Notes: generated by a model not told the origin, from the sequence alone. A stretch of DNA of 64,000 bases from Hofstenia miamia (GCA_900660155.1 CABFPE010000209.1:713187-777186); one strand, 5' to 3'; counted from the first letter of the stretch, positions 1-11,949 are shown. Program-made: numbers and translations.

Positions 1-113
1 ATATATATATATTTGCATGCTCTAATTTATAAAAGATTCAACGTGAATCTATTAACAAACAATCTCTTACTACACAACTTTCTTAATGTTTCTACATCAA
101 TTCACCTACAAAT

Positions 114-255
114 TGGCACATCTAACATCTTATATCGGCACAACTAACATTTATATTGGCATAAACTAATATTTATTTTGGTACAACTAACAGTTAAAAT
201 GGCTCATCTAGCATTTAAATTGGCACATCTAAAGTTTAAATGGGCATTGCTGAAT
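114..255. repeat. Degenerate ~21-bp tandem repeat
   Basis: Six to seven imperfect units of about 21 bases follow one another, each built on TGGCACA, then CTAACAT, then an A/T-rich tail (units start near 115, 137, 157, 179, 200 and 221, with a worn last unit near 241). No spacers of constant length separate the units, so this is a simple minisatellite and not a CRISPR array. It has no open frame of note. Confidence 0.7.
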
Positions 256-840
256 TTCTCGCAAAAAAATAGAAATATATATTTCAAAAATAATTTAGTA
301 CATCAGAAATTATATTGACGCAGAAATGCAATTAAGTAAGCATTAAAACTCTCTTTGAATTGAAACAACTAGTTAACAAATATATAACACCAAAATCGAA
401 GTGTACTGCATTACGATAAGATATCTGGTGGGTGTCAGGCAAAGAGTGAAAGATGTCAACAATAAAAATGTTTTAAATTTAGCAGGAGACAATGGTATAC
501 CCAGAACAACTGCTGCATACAGGATTGCTGGTTCTTGCGTTGCCTCAGGATAAGCAATGAAGGGGGATGAAATCATTCAAACCATGAAATAAGTATTTTG
601 ACAAATATTGTCCATAGTGCACTTTTAAGAAGCAAAATAAATAAATGCTGGAGCGTGGGCTTTTGCAAAGGGATTCGATTCAGTAACACATAATGGTTTA
701 TTGTATAGGGTATTATGAAAAAACAGCCGTTTTTTATTAATCTGCTACATCACTAAATATCTGTGGTTACTCTTTGTCTATTACTATTTGTCTGTTGATT
801 AACAATAGAGTTGTTTCCCAGCACCTGAGAGACGCTTTTA
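256..840. other. No recognised feature
   Basis: AT-rich sequence with only short, low-quality open frames on either strand. I see no domain, terminal repeat or RNA gene. Confidence 0.5.
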
Positions 841-984
841 ATGCTGGCCGTGTATTCAAATCATTTTCTGAATGCACTCGACGCTCATTGGTCTACCTCG
901 TCAATTAGGGAAGTGTTACTTCACACGATCACGCTTCACCGTAGTATAGACAGATATATAAATGTCAATGATTGTCAGTTGCAT

Positions 985-1372
985 CTATTTATGGAAGAAT
1001 GCATTACTAAGTGTGACGTCTATTTAATGATTGAATTGCTTCGTAGAAATAATCATTCTGCGGCTGAAATTCATCGAAAAATACCTACGGCTTTTGGTAA
1101 TCTTATATCGGAACGTAGAGTGCGAACAATTGCCCAGGAATGTCGTGATGGTGTAAGAACATAATTTGAAAGAGAAGTTGGCAGTTGTGGACCGAAATCA
1201 GCTAAAGGAATTGATTGAACAAGTTTACCAAGCAACCGATGAAGATTCACATCTTAGTTGCCGCAGAATGGCCTTGAGATTCGACACGAATCCTTTCATG
1301 ATTTATCAAATCCTTCATAAAGATTTAGAGAACACACAGGAATTTCTCAAAACCAAATTCACCGGACACTAA
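985..1372 (+). pseudogene. mariner-like transposase remnant, N-terminal DNA-binding part only
   Basis: Two frames carry the two helix-turn-helix halves of a mariner-type transposase. The first holds DVYLMIELLRRNNHSAAEIH and SERRVRTIAQECRDGVRT; the second holds HLSCRRMALRFDTNPFMIYQ and ILHKDLE. Related proteins read through this join without interruption, so one frame break lies near 1165. The sequence stops at 1372, before the DDE catalytic domain, which I do not find downstream. The open frame begins at 841, but residues before about 985 do not resemble the family. In known mariner proteins this N-terminal part binds the terminal repeats. It is most likely a dead fragment; a retained DNA-binding fragment is possible but unsupported. 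Confidence 0.6.
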
Positions 1373-1659
1373 CATTTTAGATGGAAATGTTTTCAAACCT
1401 TTTACTTTTAACTAGTGGTTCTTATTGGGATCTGTCCGAAGACCTTGGTTATTATATTTTTTGTTATTCTTCCTTAATTATGTTTATTTAGTTTTATGTA
1501 ATATTTACCGATGATCTTAAGATTGTTTTCAATGGTGAGGTAAGCTTCAGATTTTTTACTGGGCTTTCCAAATGTATTGAATTTGTAATAAATATTTAAT
1601 ATCAAACTAGCTGTCCATTGCAAAGTATTTTGTCTTCAAATTAATACCAAATCCCATTG

Positions 1660-2902
1660 ATTACACTGCACAACTAAATATTTTCTGGTAAGGAAATAAC
1701 CGTTTTATACTAATTTGAATGTGCTTATTACAAATCTGAAATTCATTTTGCTGTATCATATTCCATTTTAATCATGAAACAAAGTTACCTGGAATTGTCA
1801 AATCTAAGATTCACAGTTACTTTTCAATCATTGACTTTCTAAACAGAGTTAAAAAGGTTGAACTTTTACAAAAAATTTCATTAACAGTGATCTATTACAT
1901 ACTATATGAAGATAAATTTTAATAGAATTAACTGAATTACCATATAACTACGTTCATGCATAGAGATAGTTGCACATTATAGTTCACTTGTTGAGCTCTG
2001 CTTGATTGATCAGGAGCAGCGCAGCAGCATTCTCCATTAGTTCAAGTTTGGTATAATGGGTGCTAATTTCTATTGGATTTTACTCTGAATCTACTTTTTG
2101 TAAAGCGGTTGGTCCAGGATGTGGCACTGACCAAATTACAGATCTGAGATTAGTTGGATACTTAATGAAGTATTATTTTCTAATATTGAGTACTTTAAAC
2201 TGATCTTGTTTCTCCTGCGGCATCATCAGCACTCCGAATTTCAAAGTAAGCCATGTTTGTTGTACCAATTGACAGTCCTGTCAAGCATTGTCGGCAGCAA
2301 ACATGAGGTTTCCAACTTTTGTCATGGTCTCCGAGTTTGCAGCCAAATTGGGCAAGATACAGAGCTGTGACACAATATGTGGGTGTTTTTCTGTATTTTT
2401 TTCACTGTGAATTCACAATAAATACAACAGAAATTGTTGGCTGCTGTTGTACAGCCACGTGATGCTATATCTGCGTGAATTTGAATCTTCTCACAATATA
2501 AGCTTTGCCTGAATCTGTCAGTAGAGACTACAATGGGTCATAATTGTACAAGAGAACAGCTTGTGAAATCTTGTATTAAATTTAAAAAAGACAAATATAA
2601 TTTAAAATCTGTCATTTTTTATTGATTTTCAAATTCACAATTCAAAATGTTTAAGATTATAAAAAATGTACACTCGCAAGTCAATGTTGATGAAATGTTT
2701 CAGTCATTTAAGAATATTTTAAGTTATTATTTTTGATACATATTGTCCCAAAAACGTGTATTAATCAAAGAAAGACATTGGATTAATTAAATTAAGAAAA
2801 AATACTGGTTAATTTCTTTTCTAAGCAACATATTAAATTAAAAAATGAGGGGTTCAGGGCATTTATTAATGATACGTCTGAAGAAAACTATTCATTATGT
2901 AA
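1660..2902. repeat. Tandem duplication of ~1.24 kb, copy 1
   Basis: This segment is repeated almost immediately at 2904-4143 in the same orientation with only scattered substitutions and a few short indels (a few per cent by eye). A single N at 2903 separates the two. Each copy contains the same broken reading frame on the minus strand (see 1990-2370). It may be a real recent duplication or two alleles of one locus joined by the assembler. Confidence 0.85.
1990..2370 (-). pseudogene. Broken ORF of a Cys-rich 'KLGDxDKxWxPH' protein family (copy 1)
   Basis: Reading the minus strand gives LAQFGCKLGDHDKSWKPHVC followed by CRQCLTGL, then, after breaks, NLRSVIWSVPHPG and LLINQAEL. The order matches a long uncharacterised protein that I know as repeated in many invertebrate genomes, with a zinc-ligand-like CxxC segment, a YP..RPVPH segment and a later WN.CGDLK segment. 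I cannot give the family an accepted name. It behaves like a transposon-carried gene. Another part of the same family lies at 37015-37460. Several stops and frame changes make this a relic. Confidence 0.5.
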
Positions 2903-2903
2903 N

Positions 2904-4143
2904 ATTACACTGTACAACTAAATATTTTCTGGTAAGTAAATAACCGTTTTATACTAATTTGAGCATGCTTATTACAAATCTGAAATTCATTTTGCTGTAT
3001 CATATTCCAGTTTAAGCATGAAACAAAGTTACCTGGAATTGTCAAATCTAAGATTCACAGTTTTCAATCATTGACTTTCTAAACAGAGTTAAAAATGTTG
3101 AACTTTTACAAAAATTTTCATTAACAGTGATCTATTACATACTATATGAAGATAAATTTTAATAGAATTAACTGAATTACCATATAACTACGTTCATGCA
3201 TAGAGATAGGTGCACATTATAGTTCACTTGTTGAGCTCTGCTTGATTGATCAGGAGCAGCGCAGCAGCATTCTCCATTAGTTCAAGTTTGGTATCATGGT
3301 TGCTAATTTCTATTGGATCTTACTCTGAATCTACTTTTTGTAAAGCGGTTGGTCCAGGATGTGGCACTGACCAAATTACAGATCTGAGATTAGTTGGATA
3401 CTTAATGAAGTATTATTTTCTAATATTGAGTACTTTAATCTGATTTTGTTTCTCCTGCGGCATCATTAGCACTCTGAATTTCAAAGTAAGCCATGTTTGT
3501 TGTACTAATTGACAGTCCTGTCAAGCATTGTCGGCAGCAAACATGAGGTTTTCAACTTTTGTCACGGTCTCCGAGTTTGCAGCCAAATTGGGCAAGATAC
3601 AGAGCTGTGACACAATATGTGGGTGTTTTTCTGTATTTTTTTCACTGTGAATTCACAATAAATACAACAGAAATTGTTGGCTGCTGTTGTACAGCCACGT
3701 GATGCTATATCTGCTTGAATTTGAATCTTCTCACAATATAAGCTCTGCCTGAATCTGTCAGTAGAGACTACAATGGGTCATAATTGTATAAGAGAACAGC
3801 TTGTGAAATCTTGTATTAAATTTAAAAAAAGACAAATATAATTTAAAATCTGTCATTTTTTATTGATTTTCAAATTCACATTTCAAAATGTCTAAGATTA
3901 TAAAAAATGTACACTCACAAGTCAATGTTGATGAAATGTTTCAGTCATTTAAGAATATTTTAAGTTATTACTTTTGATACATATTGTCCCAAAAACGTGT
4001 ATTAATCAAAGAAAGACATTGGATTAATTAAATTATGAAAAAATACTTGTTAATTTCTTTTCTAAGCAACTTATTAAATTAAAAAATGAGGGGTTCAGGG
4101 CATTTATTAATGATACGTCTGAAGAAAACTATTCATTATGTAA
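2904..4143. repeat. Tandem duplication of ~1.24 kb, copy 2
   Basis: Second copy of 1660-2902. It starts directly after the N at 2903 with ATTACACTG, matching base 1660 onward, and ends at CATTATGTAA, the same bases that precede the N. The sequence after it (AAAGCTAGAAAC) is unique and runs into the LINE at 4150. Confidence 0.85.
3232..3612 (-). pseudogene. Broken ORF of the 'KLGDxDKxWxPH' family (copy 2)
   Basis: Same relic as at 1990-2370, carried in the second tandem copy with a few substitutions. The order of the KLGD motif, the CRQC motif, the VPHPG motif and LINQAEL is unchanged. Confidence 0.5.
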
Positions 4144-4149
4144 AAAGCT

Positions 4150-5750
4150 AGAAACAAATCTACTATTGCACTTAGAAAAACACATCAGAATCATATGAAT
4201 ACTACTTTTAGTAAGATCTCTAGACCTAAAGACAAATGGGACTTTGCCAATAATCTTCTGAACCGAAATAAATATTCTGAACATTATATAAACTGCATAG
4301 AGAATTAAATGAGGAAAGTGTTACTAAAGGTGTTGAAATTGCAAATACATTCAACACTGAATTTATTCATCTAACAAAGTACAAAGGAGATTATATCCCT
4401 CTGCGTTCAAGAAATCACAGAAATTGTCTTAAGACGAATCCATTTGCTTTCACATTTGTAACAAGGCAAGAAATTTTCAAAGCAATTGCAAAGCTTGTGG
4501 CCCATCTGAAATTCCAACTTCGCGCATCATAGAATTTGTTCCTCAAACTTATTTCCTTTAAGTTCTATTAAAACAACCTCCTTCTCAACGTTGCTAAAAT
4601 TAGCAAATGTAACATACTGTTACAAAAAGAACAATCCTTTAAATATTATCAATTATCAACCAATATCAATCTCCTCTCTCTTCAATAAAATCATGGAAAA
4701 ACTACTTTTTCAACAAATTAATCTATATCTTTCAAATACACAATTTGGATTCCGGAAATTGCATTCAACATCTGATACTCTGCTTTATGCTATCGAAAAA
4801 TGCAGGACTTTTTTACACAAACAAAGCATTTGATTCAAACTATCACAACATCCTTTTAAAAAATTAGAACACATTGGCTTTAAAACTAATAGTAGGGAAT
4901 TAATTAGAATTAATAAATATTAAAGAGTTAAGTTCAAGGGAATCTTCTCGAGATTTGGAAAATTATACAAAGGGGTTCCACAAGGCACACTACTAGGACA
5001 GTTGCGTTTTACAATGTATATCAATGATATAAAAAGTTCATCTTAGATATTGTTTTGCTTTGTTTAATGGAAATTACAACTCATTATTTAAGAAAACCGA
5101 TTCCCAAATTTCAATGGCCAAACAAAGTATATACAAGTATAAACTTGAATAATCACAAACTGATATTTCATATTTCATTTGAAATTTTTCCATCATCAAA
5201 TTCTGTAACATTATTAACAGACGTATGCCTTTTGGTAGAGTACAATTTCCAACTTTTTACAGCAATTAAATAAATAAACGAATTTTTATAATGGGGAAAG
5301 CAAAATTTAAAAATGTTTTCTTGAAAAATTCATTTATAAATTCTGCAAAAGTTATCTGCAACAATCTTCCAATTAAAGTTAAGCAACTGAGAGAAAGATG
5401 TAAATTTAAATCTGAAGTTGGTGCATATCTGACTTCACATCATATTACTCAAAAATTGGTAACTCAGCATGGAAAGGAAGGAAATTTCACAAGAAAGGGC
5501 AAAATTGCTAGCAATAGTCTGATCAATACTACACTAATTATATCTATTTTTTGCATTACATCGTCTTTGTATAATGTATAATTTTGTTGTTCTATCCCTT
5601 ATTCTTTGTCTTCTTTGCTATTTCATTTTTTTGTTCATTAATTTGTTAATGACGCAATTATTGTAGTAGTATCAGCAATAGTTGAATGTAATAGCTACAC
5701 CTGCTACACTGATAAAGATTTCTTCTTCTTCTTCTTCTTCTTTTTCTTCC
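4150..5750 (+). mobile_element. Dead LINE (CR1/jockey-like reverse transcriptase), 5'-truncated
   Basis: Translation in several frames gives, in order: an endonuclease-RT linker (KDKWDFANNLLNRNKYSEHY, then KGVEIANTFNTEF), RT fingers (NYQPISISSLFNKIMEKLLF), the palm motif TQFGFRKLHSTSDTLLYAIE, the PQG motif (KGVPQGTLLG, near 4975) with MYINDI, and a C-terminal tail (SAKVICNNLPIKVKQLRERC at 5340-5400). The YxDD box is missing or unreadable after MYINDI. A TTC-rich microsatellite at 5719-5750 is probably the 3' tail. No 5' end or endonuclease domain is visible. This is a decayed copy of a non-LTR retrotransposon. Confidence 0.8.
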
Positions 5751-7159
5751 TACAAACTTCAGATTTGGAATCCCCATAGTTGAAATAGTAAGACACAACC
5801 ACTTGTTATGCAGTATTTCAATTTAAACATTAATAAAAAATACAAAAAATTATTCATTTTTGCTTGATATTCAAATAATCTGAGAGTGAATTACAAAAAT
5901 GTACTTCCGATTTGGAATAAACATAATTGAAGTAACAAAAGACACTTAATCTATAGCCAGAATAAATTTAAAAGTTTAAATTTGTTGTAATGTGTTATTG
6001 TTATATCAAATAACGGTTCGTTTTTCTCCGCATAGGCATTTATCATGCAACAGTTTTAACCGCTGTTATTCTAACATATACTGACACTTTTGGAAAACTA
6101 AATCCCATAGCTCTGTTAATTCAAGTAAAATTGATTTGATTCATCAATTGTAGATTTATATATGACTGCTAGAGCATGGTGTTTTTCAGCAGCACTGTAT
6201 TTCTATATTCTATTATTTTACATTAGAAACAAATATTAGCAAAATAAAGTGATGTTCTGGAGCGTTTGATAAGTTCGAACATTGTTCGTGAAACCCTTGC
6301 AATGCGTGGATAACGAAATTGACTTTTGTTAATTATCGATAGACCGAGTGTTGATATGTGTCTATTGTCTAATTACCATATGATCAACCCATTAAAACAG
6401 TGAGATTTACATGGCCACCATTCATATTTTATGGAAATTATTTTTATGAATTATTTAATAATGAAAAAGTGGCGAGCAGATTTTCAGGGCTTCTATGTTA
6501 GAGATTATTTAGAAGAAAAGAGTCAAGTTTTCATTTTCATTGATAAAAGTAATTCAAAATACTTGAGTAAGTATATTTGTAATAATGTATAATAAGGTAA
6601 TTTATAGTAAAGTGCATAGCATAGATGCATCATTTCGCTTTTGCGTTTCTGTTTATATATAGAAGGCTGCATATAAAGAGCAAAGTTTTGTATAGAAGCT
6701 GTATCTTTGAAGATAATGAATAAAGTCTTCATAAAATGGACAAGTATTAATTGAGATAAGAAAATGAGGGATTGGGAAAGTTGAAGAAAGTGAATGAAGT
6801 TCCATTAGTAGTTGAAACCCTGGTAGTTAAGATAAACACATATTGAACTTGGAGAGTTGAAAATTTCTATATGAAAAAGTAAATTCTGTTAATAATAATA
6901 TCATTATGTGATGTAACAAAATCACATTAAGTAATCCGTTTTATAAAAAAACTATAGTGTGAATGATTGAAGAATAGCACATAATACCTAAGAAATTATC
7001 ATTGCAGAACTTGAAATATGCTAAGAAAAGAAACTGTATTATACTCATAGTTTTGTGATGATTGAGAGTTGATTTCACAGCATGACTTGCTAGTGGGTTC
7101 ATCAAACTTTTTAGACCTTTGTAATATTGATGTACACATCAAAATGATGTTGTACCGAC
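5751..7159. other. No recognised feature
   Basis: AT-rich sequence with short accidental frames only. No domain or terminal-repeat pair was found on either strand. Confidence 0.5.
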
Positions 7160-7560
7160 TGTACAATAGAATACTGTGCCATGACTACGGTCGCGGCCAC
7201 ATCTTATCCACAAATCGGCTGTAGGCGCGGCCAGTGAGCAACGGCCGGCTGTGGCTAAAGATTTTGTTTCTGAACATTATGATGAACAATATATTTCCAT
7301 GAATTTATTTGCATTTTTTTTTAAAACTAAGTTGTTTTGGCCATTTTCTATTATTGTTCGAACTATGAGCATTTTTTATTGTTTCATTAGAAATTGCTGT
7401 ATATCACTTAGTGTTAGTAAAAAGCGCCTACTATGACAAAGCAATCAAGACTAACGGCGCGCTACGGCTACAGTCAAAGACTTACGGTCAACCGCAACTA
7501 AGGTCAAAATTTCTTTTGCACGATCGGCTACGGCTAAGAAAATTGCCTTGTCCACAGAAA
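7160..7560. mobile_element. Possible old DNA transposon or MITE with GC-rich ends
   Basis: Two GC-rich patches (7175-7255, with CGGTCGCGGCC and GGCGCGGCCAG, and 7430-7555, with GGCGCGCTACGGCTAC) enclose an AT-rich centre. Similar words recur at about 16130-16165 (CTTAGCCGTA) and 19560-19580 (TTACGGCC). Dispersed GC-rich words in an AT-rich genome suggest the ends of an old hAT-like family. I found no target duplication, so this is tentative. Confidence 0.3.
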
Positions 7561-7608
7561 ACTAGTGTACAATGCTTTCACATTTGCGGAAATCATTCAA
7601 ATTATGTT

Positions 7609-7610
<2 letters not shown>

Positions 7611-7643
<33 letters not shown>
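7611..7643. repeat. (TA)n microsatellite
   Basis: Uninterrupted TA dinucleotides. The 42 bases following it, up to the N at 7684, are repeated at 7898-7939. Confidence 0.95.
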
Positions 7644-7645
<2 letters not shown>

Positions 7646-7684
7646 AACAAAGAAAAAGGTAAAGTTAGTTGCATTTTCAACTAN

Positions 7685-9656
7685 AAATCTGTAGGAAGGT
7701 TAGTGTTACGCGAAGCATACATGCATAGATATATAGAATAGACAAAGTACACATCAAACAAATGATTTCAAGAATTCAGAGATTTTAATAACAAAAAATA
7801 ATGCTTCAAAGCCCGTATGCCCGGCTCGTGCTCGTAGTATGGAAGTCCGTGCCCACTATGATCTCTACCCATACGAAAAGAATGCATTTAACGAAACATC
7901 AAACAAAGAAAAAGGTAAAGTTAGTTGCATTTTCAACTACCTGCTTACTAATGAAAGAAAAATTTCTTTATCAGAGAGTAAATATTTTTGGACATTAGTA
8001 TATATATCCATGGATTTATAGCACTCATCAATAAGAAGAAATCTTCAGAAGTACGAAAAATATACTTTTCCCATTGACTTAATGAACGTAATCCCAACTC
8101 ATTGTATTTTTCGTCTTCTGTGCTCCATGGGATAATCTCATGATTAGTAGATTTGGACATGAATTCATCTCTTATCCAATAATCGTACACCAATTTCGTC
8201 TTGTGATAAATAAGAGGAATCGTAAAGACTAGATACAAGACATTGCTGATTAAGCATGTAATTGAAAACTCGATGCAAGTTGACATTAGAGGAGATTTTA
8301 TTTTGGCACTATGGCTTGAATATATAATGAAGGTATAAAAAGTTGTTTGTATAGCAATTGGAACAACAATGAATATGATTATATCTGTGATTTTGCTAGA
8401 GATTGTTAATGTTGTTGAACACCAGGCTTTCGTACCACAATTCATCAACTGTAATCAATTTTGTATGAATTCTGAAATTCATAAGTGCAATGAAGATTAA
8501 AATCATGATGGCATATTGGTAGTAAGTAGAGACGAATTCCCATGTGGCCTTGTAGCTAAATCAGAATAATATTGCAATAAAACTGAAGTCCAACACTAAC
8601 AAAAATACTACCCTATTGTGAAGTGTGAGCTGCATTTTGCTAAAACTGGAAATCTCATCAAAATAAATCTTTCAAATGCTAAACCCAAAAGACTGTGAAA
8701 CACAAATTTCTCAGAGCAGTTACATAATAGCATGTATGTATAAAATCTGGAATAAATTTATAGAAATTTGCAAAATCCGCCGTGCCATGTAAAAAGTGTC
8801 CCCAAAATTATTCAAGAACAAGAAAACTCCTTTTCTGCAATCACATACAACAATCAATAAAAGCCCAGTTGCCAGTAAGTATGTAATTGTAGCTACCATT
8901 TTTGAATTCTAAGATGCAGAAAATTCCAATTTAAGAATTTCCCAGTGTATCTGCAAAAATGCCGCATAGGTTGAGGAAAAAATAGTCACATTTATGGCTT
9001 TAAAAGTGGAGCCATTTAAATGAAGAAAAGTAGACTTACTTTACATGCAGAGATCAATCCATTTTGGATTTTTACAAACGTTTTGATTAAACATGGAATC
9101 TATGCGATATTGTAGTTTTGAGGAATTACTTTAGATATTCGAAATCTCTGCACAATAAACTGCCATCTTGGATTATTTTCTAATCTAAGCGCATGTATGT
9201 ATCGCATTAGTCCTATTCTTACATTGTTGTGAAGGTACTGTACTAGAGGGTCATCATACCTAAACTTTTAGCAAAACCTGCGCATTAAGTCTGGTTCTGA
9301 ACATATGTCCTCATCGGAATGGTCATATGTTTGTTGGCAATCGTCTATTCCATTACATAGCTGACTTCGATTATAACATATTTCTGTATTGCATTTGAAC
9401 TCAGGGCAATGGCAATCTTCTTCATCAGAACCATCCCAGACATTATCAGGATGACTAGAGTCAATAATACTAATACATATTTTTTCTTTTAAAATACACA
9501 TTGTAGATTTGCAAACAAACCCATCTCAACTTCCACAGCTGCCTATCACTTTATCGTCTACTTGTGGACAATCAGCAACTCCATTACATAATTGTGATTG
9601 GCTAATGCATTTCATCGTTTTGGAACATCGATTCTGATCTGCATTGCATTATCTAA
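7685..9656 (-). pseudogene. Partial dead copy of the LDLa-7TM receptor exon 3
   Basis: The whole segment aligns with exon 3 of the receptor gene at 16959-18688 plus its 3' flank, at an offset of 9011 bases at the N end. It keeps the exon 3 splice acceptor (CAATTTAG then AT near 9655), degenerate LDLa modules (EFKCNTEICYNRSQLCNGID), the linker VQYL..NVRIGLMR, and an open stretch covering helices 5-7 (7948-8448) that ends in INPWIYILMSKNIYSLIKK as in the parent. It is broken: CKK of the parent's FCKK reads as C-stop here, and the stretch 8450-9250 has many frame changes. No copy of exons 1-2 lies upstream, where an AT microsatellite starts at 9678. The first ~370 bases after the N appear identical to the parent; divergence rises sharply towards the 5' end of the gene copy. 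Confidence 0.9.
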
Positions 9657-9671
9657 ATTGTATATTTATTA

Positions 9672-9677
<6 letters not shown>

Positions 9678-9719
<42 letters not shown>
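9678..9719. repeat. (TA)n microsatellite
   Basis: Uninterrupted AT/TA dinucleotides just upstream of the dead receptor copy. Confidence 0.95.
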
Positions 9720-9724
<5 letters not shown>

Positions 9725-11759
9725 TATACTCAGAAAATGAATTATGCCTTTAATAGCTTTGCAAAATTAGCACGACAATTCCTCAAAAAAAATTTCTTGG
9801 GTGCTCTTTGTAACATGTAATGTTAAACTAGGGTCTTTTGAATATTGCATATTGGTGAATTCGAAAATTCCAATCTTGCCACACTACTTGGCATATTCTA
9901 GAGATTGCTGATGGATGCATTGAAATTTTATTTAATTGAATTTAATTGAAAGCTGAAACCAAAAATTAATGCAAAATTACTTCAAATGCGGATAGTCATA
10001 CATGGGCCAACATCTCCAGCGATGTCATTACTTGCCAAAGGCTCCGAAAGAAAATAATTAAATGAGCAGGTCACGGAAATACTTAATGTTCAGAATCATG
10101 AAGCAGTCTCTTTGAAGACACCAACTGACCAGCCTTCTGGATCATAACTTTTACATTTTTTGCACAATCAACTGTATTCTGATGAACAACCAAAAAAGTG
10201 AAATTAAACTGCTGGTGCAATTTGAACATCACAAAAATATCTTGGAGTTCTGGTGGGACCACCAGAAGGAGTTGTCAAGTTGGTGTTAAGATATTTGTGT
10301 GTATTACCTTTGAATACCGAAAGCGAGTGCTTGGGATCTGCATCTAGATGCTTCATTATAAAGACGAAAACTTCACTTCTTGGACACAACGACAAAAACT
10401 AATCGCATTAAAAGAAAATTAGTCTCTGTTGAATTAGGTTCTTGTGTTTTATTGTATTTGTGCAATACCGAATCGAAAACCCAATACCGCGGTATTTTCC
10501 CATACCGAACTGAGTACAGTCTTTCCGATACCGACTCAAGTCTAATTGTGATAGTGATATATAAGAAGTCTATTCGGTTTGGGTCCACGCTGATTTTTCT
10601 CTAACGCGATTTTCATTTTGAGAGTTCATATTTGCAGGGTTGCCGTAAGTCAAAATTTTTCTGAAACTTATACAATCCAAGCCACAAAAATTTACAAGAA
10701 TGGTTCCACAAAGGATCAATAAAGGTACGAGATAGGGAACTGTGCATGTGTTTTAGGCATGGCTTAATATTTTTGCTATTGTACAAAACATGTAAGCCAT
10801 TCTATATTCGAGCATTGACGCCCTATGGTTTTGTATAGAGCAGAAGTTATCCACTAAGATTTGGTTCTCTTTTTAACTGATTGCATGCTTGATATTGCAT
10901 AATTGTTGAATATTAAGCTTTTATTGTCCTGATATTTTATTCAATAGGCTGCCTTCTAAAACTTAAGCATCTAATCTTAACCCAAATTAGTTATATCTGA
11001 TCATTGCTCTGTAAGCAAAGAAGCCCTATTTGGGAAAGTCACATGTGTTTTGTGTAGATCTTATTTTAATTTAAATACAACATATATAAAAAGCAAATAT
11101 TAAACAAAATGGCATAAATTACACGTCTGATTTCCGTCTCGTCCGTAAATAGTTGTCTAAGAAGTAATTGTTAAAAATTACCATTACTAAAAAATGAGTT
11201 TTAATAAATTATCAGAAAAGCAAAAATTTTATTAAGTTATCTGGTACAATTCCTATGAAATTTATTGATGATAACATAATGAAGGAATTTATAATCGAAA
11301 TTGAAGTTGCTCAAAATCACACATTTAGCATGTACAAAATTTTATGTTCGAAGTTAGAAATTAAAAGCTGGTGATAGAATTGTAGAAATATGAAAAAAGG
11401 CCGTTCTTCTCAAGGAGAAATATGGGAAAATGTTTCTTACAATTTCAGAGAATCAATAATTTACATTCCAAGTATTTTGAAAACCAAGTTTCAGTACAAC
11501 GCAAGGGATATGAACATCAAAATTTATTGTTTAAAATTAATGAATTTGATTTTTTTAACTATAGTAACTTGTTGAGAATAGTTTTATTTATATTTAATAA
11601 ATATATTCTTAAGTTGAAAGTAGTTAATAGCTTTGGCGACAAAGCGTAAAAGAAAATTATATAATTAGTTTTTGATGAGTAACGGAAGTTTTTCATTAAA
11701 AAGAGAATTTCAATAAAGTGCAATTTACTTCATATTATGAAGCACTTCATTTTCTATGT

Positions 11760-11762
<3 letters not shown>

Positions 11763-11793
<31 letters not shown>
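11763..11793. repeat. (TA)n microsatellite
   Basis: Uninterrupted TA dinucleotides. Confidence 0.95.
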
Positions 11794-11795
<2 letters not shown>

Positions 11796-11946
11796 TTCCA
11801 AAAACTTCGCCTTACAATATAATTAAAGTTCTTCAGCAAATTACAACAAAAATATTTTCCGCAGATTTTGAATCGAATAAAACCACGAAAAATCAAAAAC
11901 TCTTTTTACATAACGAGTAGATATATTTTAAAAATAAGAAATACCA

Positions 11947-11949
<3 letters not shown>

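Noticed and set aside
114-255. Repeats that could be read as a CRISPR array
   Set aside because: Units are contiguous and degenerate with no constant-length unique spacers, and the sequence is animal nuclear DNA.
7801-8021. Identical plus-strand ORFs at 7801-8021 and 16812-17032
   Set aside because: They are shadows on the opposite strand of the duplicated receptor 3' region; identity reflects the duplication, not protein constraint.
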